From positions 306,586 through 370,585 of the forward strand of contig NZ_KB897905.1 of the NCBI RefSeq assembly GCF_000377205.1: a stretch of DNA of 64,000 nt, given 5' to 3'. A program made the translations under genes and the position numbers. The notes beneath the pieces are model-generated. The model did not search any database and was not told where the DNA came from. It saw only the letters and a list, made by a program, of their open reading frames with translations. Shown in pieces: positions 60,757 through 64,000 of the stretch (position 1 is its first letter; the number at the start of each line of letters is the position of its first letter). Source of the stretch: Thioalkalivibrio sp. ALJ3 (GTDB lineage: Bacteria > Pseudomonadota > Gammaproteobacteria > Ectothiorhodospirales > Ectothiorhodospiraceae).

Positions 60757-63119
60757 ACCTGCGTAACTGGCTGGCGACCTTCCTGGTCGCATTCCTGCTG
60801 ACTCCGGCCCTGGCGAACGCCATCTTCGATGACGATCTGCTGGATCCGGATGATGCGTTCAGTCTGAGCGCCGAGGCCATTGACGCCGACACGATCCGCC
60901 TGACCTGGGAGATCGCGGACGGCTACTACATGTATCGCGAGCAGTTCGAGTTCGAGCCCGAGAGCGAGGGGCTGGAGCTCGGCGAACCGAACATCCCCGA
61001 CGGCGAGAAGAAGACCGACGAGTTCTTCGGCGAGGTCGAGACCTATCGCGACGAGGTCAGCATCGAGCTGCCCATCCTCGCGGCCGATAGCACCGAGATC
61101 GAACTGACCGCGCGCTCGCAGGGCTGCGCGGACATCGGCGTATGCTACCCGCCACATTTCCAGACCGTCTCGCTGGAGCTTCCGGGCCTGCCCGGCGAAA
61201 ACGGTGAAGAAGCAACCGAAGTAGAGGAAACCACCGAGGACGAGGCGGCCGACGAAGAACGCAGCGCCCTGGATGAATTGGGCGGCCTGACCGGAGACCT
61301 GAGCGCTGCGGATGACCTGCTCGAACCGGAAGAGGCCTTCAAGGCGTCGCTCGAGCCGATCAGCCAGAACGCAGTCATCCTGCGCTTCGAAATCGCCGAG
61401 GACTACTACCTCTATCGCGACCAGCTCGATGTGCGCATCGCCGAGGGTGACGGGATTGAGCTTGGCCCCGTGAATCCGCCCGAAGGCGAAATGCACGAGG
61501 ACGAATTCTTCGGCGAAACCCAGATCTACCGCGACGAGGTCGAGATCCTGGTCCCGGTACTGCGCGACGAGGACGACGTTTCCGAGATCACCCTGGCGAT
61601 TGACTACCAGGGCTGCTGGGACGGCGGTGTGTGCTACCCGCCGCTGACCCAGGAAGTCTCGGTCAGCTTCGATTCCGACCTGGCCGCAGAGGCTGACGCG
61701 GACGCCCTGCCGGAAACGGGCGACGAGGCCCTGGACGAGATCGAGACGACCGACGAGGCGGCACCGGAAGAGGACGACGAGACCGCGGCGCCCGTCACCC
61801 AGCAGGACCGCATTGCGGCCCAGCTGGCCGATGGTCAGATCTGGCTGGTGGCCCTGGCCTTCTTCGGCTTCGGGCTGTTGCTGACCTTCACCCCCTGTGT
61901 GTTCCCGATGATCCCGATCCTGTCGAACATCATCATCGGGCAGAAGAACCTGACTACGCGCAAGGCATTCCTGATCTCGCTGGTGTTCGTGCTGGCGATG
62001 GCGCTGACCTACACCATTGCCGGGGTCTTCGCGGGGCTTGCCGGGGCCAACCTGCAAGCGGCCTTCCAGAATCCCTGGATTATCGGCACCTTTGTCGCGA
62101 TCTTCATCGCACTGGCACTGTCGATGTTCGGCTTCTACGAACTGCAGATGCCGGCCAGCGTGCAAAGCAAGCTTTCGCAGATCAGCAATCGCCAGGAAGG
62201 CGGCACCTACATGGGCGCCGGGATCATGGGCTTCCTCTCGGCCCTGATTGTCGGCCCGTGCGTGACCGCACCGCTGATTGGCGCCCTGCTCTACATCAGC
62301 CATACCGGAGACGCGGTGCTGGGCGGTATCGCCCTGTTCTCCCTGAGCATGGGGATGGGTGCCCCGCTGCTGGCGATCGGGACCTCCGCCGGCCGCCTGC
62401 TGCCGAAAGCCGGCCCGTGGATGGACACCATCAAGGCGGCGTTCGGTGTCGGCCTGCTCGCGATCGGCATCTGGCTGCTCGAACGGGTGATCCCCGGCGA
62501 AGTGGCGATGTTCCTGTGGGCCATCCTGCTGATCGTGACCGCGATCTACATGGGTGCGCTGCGCACTCTGCCAGAGGGCACGTCGGGCTGGTACACCCTG
62601 TGGAAGGGCCTGGGTGTCGTGCTCCTGATCTACGGCATCCTGCTGATGCTGGGCGCGGCCACCGGCGGCAAGGACGTCTTCCGACCGCTGGCCACGCTGA
62701 ATCAACCCGCCGTCACCGCCAACGGGGAGCGCGCCGGCCCCACAGAGATGGAGTTCACCTACATCGACAGCCTCGACGATCTCGAGCGCGAGCTGGAGCA
62801 GGCGCGCAACAACAACCAGCCGGTGTTCCTGGACTTCTACGCCGACTGGTGCGTGGATTGCGTACGCCTCGATCGCACGACGTTCCAGGATCAGCGCGTG
62901 ATCAACGCGATGGCGGACGTGCACCTGCTGAAGGCCGATGTGACCGACAACACCTCGGAGCACCGAAACCTGATGCGCGAGTTCAACCTGTTCGGGCCGC
63001 CCGCGATGATCTTCTGGGATTCCGACGGCAATGAACTGCGCAACTATCGCAACGTAGGTTATCTGAACGCCGACCGCTTCCTGGCCCATGTGGAAAACGC
63101 AATCGGGGTCACGCCATGA
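60744..63119 (+). CDS. dsbD: Thiol:disulfide interchange protein DsbD with duplicated N-terminal domain
   Basis: Inner-membrane protein that passes electrons from cytoplasmic thioredoxin to periplasmic oxidoreductases. The 791 residues (E. coli DsbD has about 565) contain a signal peptide (1-26), DsbD-alpha 1 (about 30-145, QGCADIGVCYPP, Cys128/134) and an acidic linker. DsbD-alpha 2 (about 190-312, QGCWDGGVCYPP, Cys291/297) and a second acidic linker follow. Next comes the eight-helix beta domain, with FTPCVFPMIP (Cys384) and LIVGPCVTAPLIG. The C-terminal thioredoxin-like gamma domain has DWCVDC (Cys703/706). The two alpha domains are clearly similar: DDLLxPxxAF at their starts, EFFGE...YRDEV in the middle. 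The ATG lies inside the end of cutA. Confidence 0.95.
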   Translation: MHLLNLRNWLATFLVAFLLTPALANAIFDDDLLDPDDAFSLSAEAIDADTIRLTWEIADGYYMYREQFEFEPESEGLELGEPNIPDGEKKTDEFFGEVETYRDEVSIELPILAADSTEIELTARSQGCADIGVCYPPHFQTVSLELPGLPGENGEEATEVEETTEDEAADEERSALDELGGLTGDLSAADDLLEPEEAFKASLEPISQNAVILRFEIAEDYYLYRDQLDVRIAEGDGIELGPVNPPEGEMHEDEFFGETQIYRDEVEILVPVLRDEDDVSEITLAIDYQGCWDGGVCYPPLTQEVSVSFDSDLAAEADADALPETGDEALDEIETTDEAAPEEDDETAAPVTQQDRIAAQLADGQIWLVALAFFGFGLLLTFTPCVFPMIPILSNIIIGQKNLTTRKAFLISLVFVLAMALTYTIAGVFAGLAGANLQAAFQNPWIIGTFVAIFIALALSMFGFYELQMPASVQSKLSQISNRQEGGTYMGAGIMGFLSALIVGPCVTAPLIGALLYISHTGDAVLGGIALFSLSMGMGAPLLAIGTSAGRLLPKAGPWMDTIKAAFGVGLLAIGIWLLERVIPGEVAMFLWAILLIVTAIYMGALRTLPEGTSGWYTLWKGLGVVLLIYGILLMLGAATGGKDVFRPLATLNQPAVTANGERAGPTEMEFTYIDSLDDLERELEQARNNNQPVFLDFYADWCVDCVRLDRTTFQDQRVINAMADVHLLKADVTDNTSEHRNLMREFNLFGPPAMIFWDSDGNELRNYRNVGYLNADRFLAHVENAIGVTP

Positions 63120-63682
63120 AGCATCGCTCGCACACGTTTGGCTGGATCGCCCTCGCAGCCACCAGCACCTTCTTGCTGGCCGGCTGCGAGGAACCTACGC
63201 CCGAGATGGATACCGCCGAGGCCAATGGAAGCGGAGCGGCGGAAGCGGCCGCGGAGGAAGCCCAGGGCGACCGCCGTATCGACTTCACGTTGCCGGATCT
63301 GGATGGCAACGACCGCCAGCTCAGCGAGTGGGATGGCGATCTGGTCGTGCTGAACTTCTGGGCCACCTGGTGTCCGCCGTGCAAGAAAGAGATGCCCCTG
63401 TTCCAGGAAACATGGGAAGAACACCGGGACGCCGGCTTCACGATCGTGGCGGTCGCCGTGGACGAGCTAAGCGCGACCCAGCATTTCGTCGACGACTTCG
63501 GTATCGAGTTTCCGATCCTGATCGGTCAGGACGAGGCCGTAGAGGTGGGGCGGCAATACGGCAACCGCATCGGTGCGTTGCCTTATACCGTGCTGATCGA
63601 CCGCGATGGCATCATCCGCGACACCCATCGCGGCGAGGTCAAGGAAGATGATTTGCAGGCCTGGCTGGACGACTACCTGTAA
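63116..63682 (+). CDS. TlpA/ResA-like thioredoxin lipoprotein
   Basis: A 188-residue membrane-anchored periplasmic thioredoxin. The lipoprotein signal ends in FLLAGC (lipidated Cys24), an acidic Ala/Glu spacer (25-50) follows, and the AhpC/TSA-Redoxin-type domain has LNFWATWCPPCKKEMP (Cys86, Cys89), VAVAVDE and the cis-proline GALPYTVLIDRDG. Members of this family reduce apocytochrome c or other thiols. The ATG overlaps the dsbD stop (ATGA), so it is likely a direct DsbD client. Confidence 0.9.
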   Translation: MKHRSHTFGWIALAATSTFLLAGCEEPTPEMDTAEANGSGAAEAAAEEAQGDRRIDFTLPDLDGNDRQLSEWDGDLVVLNFWATWCPPCKKEMPLFQETWEEHRDAGFTIVAVAVDELSATQHFVDDFGIEFPILIGQDEAVEVGRQYGNRIGALPYTVLIDRDGIIRDTHRGEVKEDDLQAWLDDYL

Positions 63683-63690
63683 GGACCGAG

Positions 63691-64000
63691 TCAGCGTTTT
63701 GTCAGCCCTTCGAACCCCGTTTGCTGGAGTTTGCGTTCCGCCAGGCGTACGGCGGACACCAGAGCCTGCTCGGGCGGCTCGCCGGAGGCCAGCGCATCAA
63801 TCAGGCCGGCATTGAAGGTATCGCCCGCCCCCACGCTGTCGACGACGTGCAGACCCGGCGTGGGCGCGCAGTACACTCGCTGATCATCCTGAACGAGCCA
63901 GGCACCCTCGGCTCCGGCCGTCACGGTCACGATGCGGCCTGGGTAACGGCGGGCCAGTTCGGCCGCGGCCTCTTCAGGGCGGGCGGCAATCCCCTCCGCC
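63691..64000 (-). CDS. PfkB-family carbohydrate kinase (5' part beyond the window)
   Basis: Only the C-terminal part, about 103 residues, is visible; the frame is open to the window edge. It has the catalytic anion-hole motif HVVDSVGAGDTFNAGLIDAL, with the base aspartate of GAGD, and the preceding VTVTAGAEGAWLV strand of ribokinase-like enzymes. The substrate (2-keto-3-deoxygluconate, fructose, ribose or other) cannot be determined from this part. It converges on the TlpA-like gene with an eight-base gap. Confidence 0.88.
   Translation of the reverse strand, partial: AEGIAARPEEAAAELARRYPGRIVTVTAGAEGAWLVQDDQRVYCAPTPGLHVVDSVGAGDTFNAGLIDALASGEPPEQALVSAVRLAERKLQQTGFEGLTKR

Noticed and set aside
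60723-63089. A 788-codon minus-strand open frame opposite dsbD
   Set aside because: It is an antisense shadow in GC-rich DNA. The dsbD frame has all catalytic cysteines and membrane segments, and the antisense product resembles no protein.

Overview
The window is chromosomal DNA of a GC-rich gammaproteobacterium. The gene content fits a haloalkaliphilic sulfur oxidiser of the Ectothiorhodospiraceae, Thioalkalivibrio-like; that placement is inferred from gene order and general resemblance, not from a search. No rRNA or tRNA gene, CRISPR array, prophage or intact insertion sequence was seen. Two genes are cut by the window edges: prfA at the left and a PfkB-family kinase at the right.

Left third (1-12.9 kb), housekeeping: prfA-prmC, a His-rich secreted protein, moeB, hslO, the gatCAB operon on the minus strand, the divergent mreBCD operon (mreC seems to start at ATC), a DUF1244 protein, RNase D, a coiled-coil/winged-helix protein and a SprT-like metalloprotein.

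Centre (12.9-38.3 kb), envelope polysaccharide: gmhA-gmhB-waaA (minus) diverges from msbA-lpxL-GT9-GT4 (plus). Then come three further GT4 glycosyltransferases, an O-antigen-ligase-like membrane protein, kdkA, two more kinase-fold proteins, a P-loop nucleotidase/kinase, a ParB/Srx-like protein, hldE, and eight sulfotransferase-like genes on both strands. Together they look like a locus that builds heptose/Kdo lipopolysaccharide core, phosphorylates it, and probably sulfates it. This is the accessory part of the window and the best candidate for an undescribed system.

Right part (38.3-64 kb): a zf-CHCC protein, ilvE and glnE (minus), with a 283-bp MITE-like element between ilvE and the zinc-finger gene; an iron-uptake fbpABC operon behind a candidate Fur box; tamA-tamB for outer-membrane assembly; a periplasmic thioredoxin-like protein; an OmpA-family protein; groES-groEL behind a CIRCE operator; fxsA; then a plus-strand run of a thioredoxin-like protein, a TolC-like channel, a membrane-fusion protein, cutA, dsbD (with a duplicated N-terminal domain) and a TlpA-like lipoprotein.

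A short repeat, GGGAAACACTGAT(TAATG), occurs as the ends of the MITE and as solitary copies, four of which lie 12-20 bp upstream of start codons. Start codons were chosen from ribosome-binding sites, overlaps and family alignments recalled from memory.
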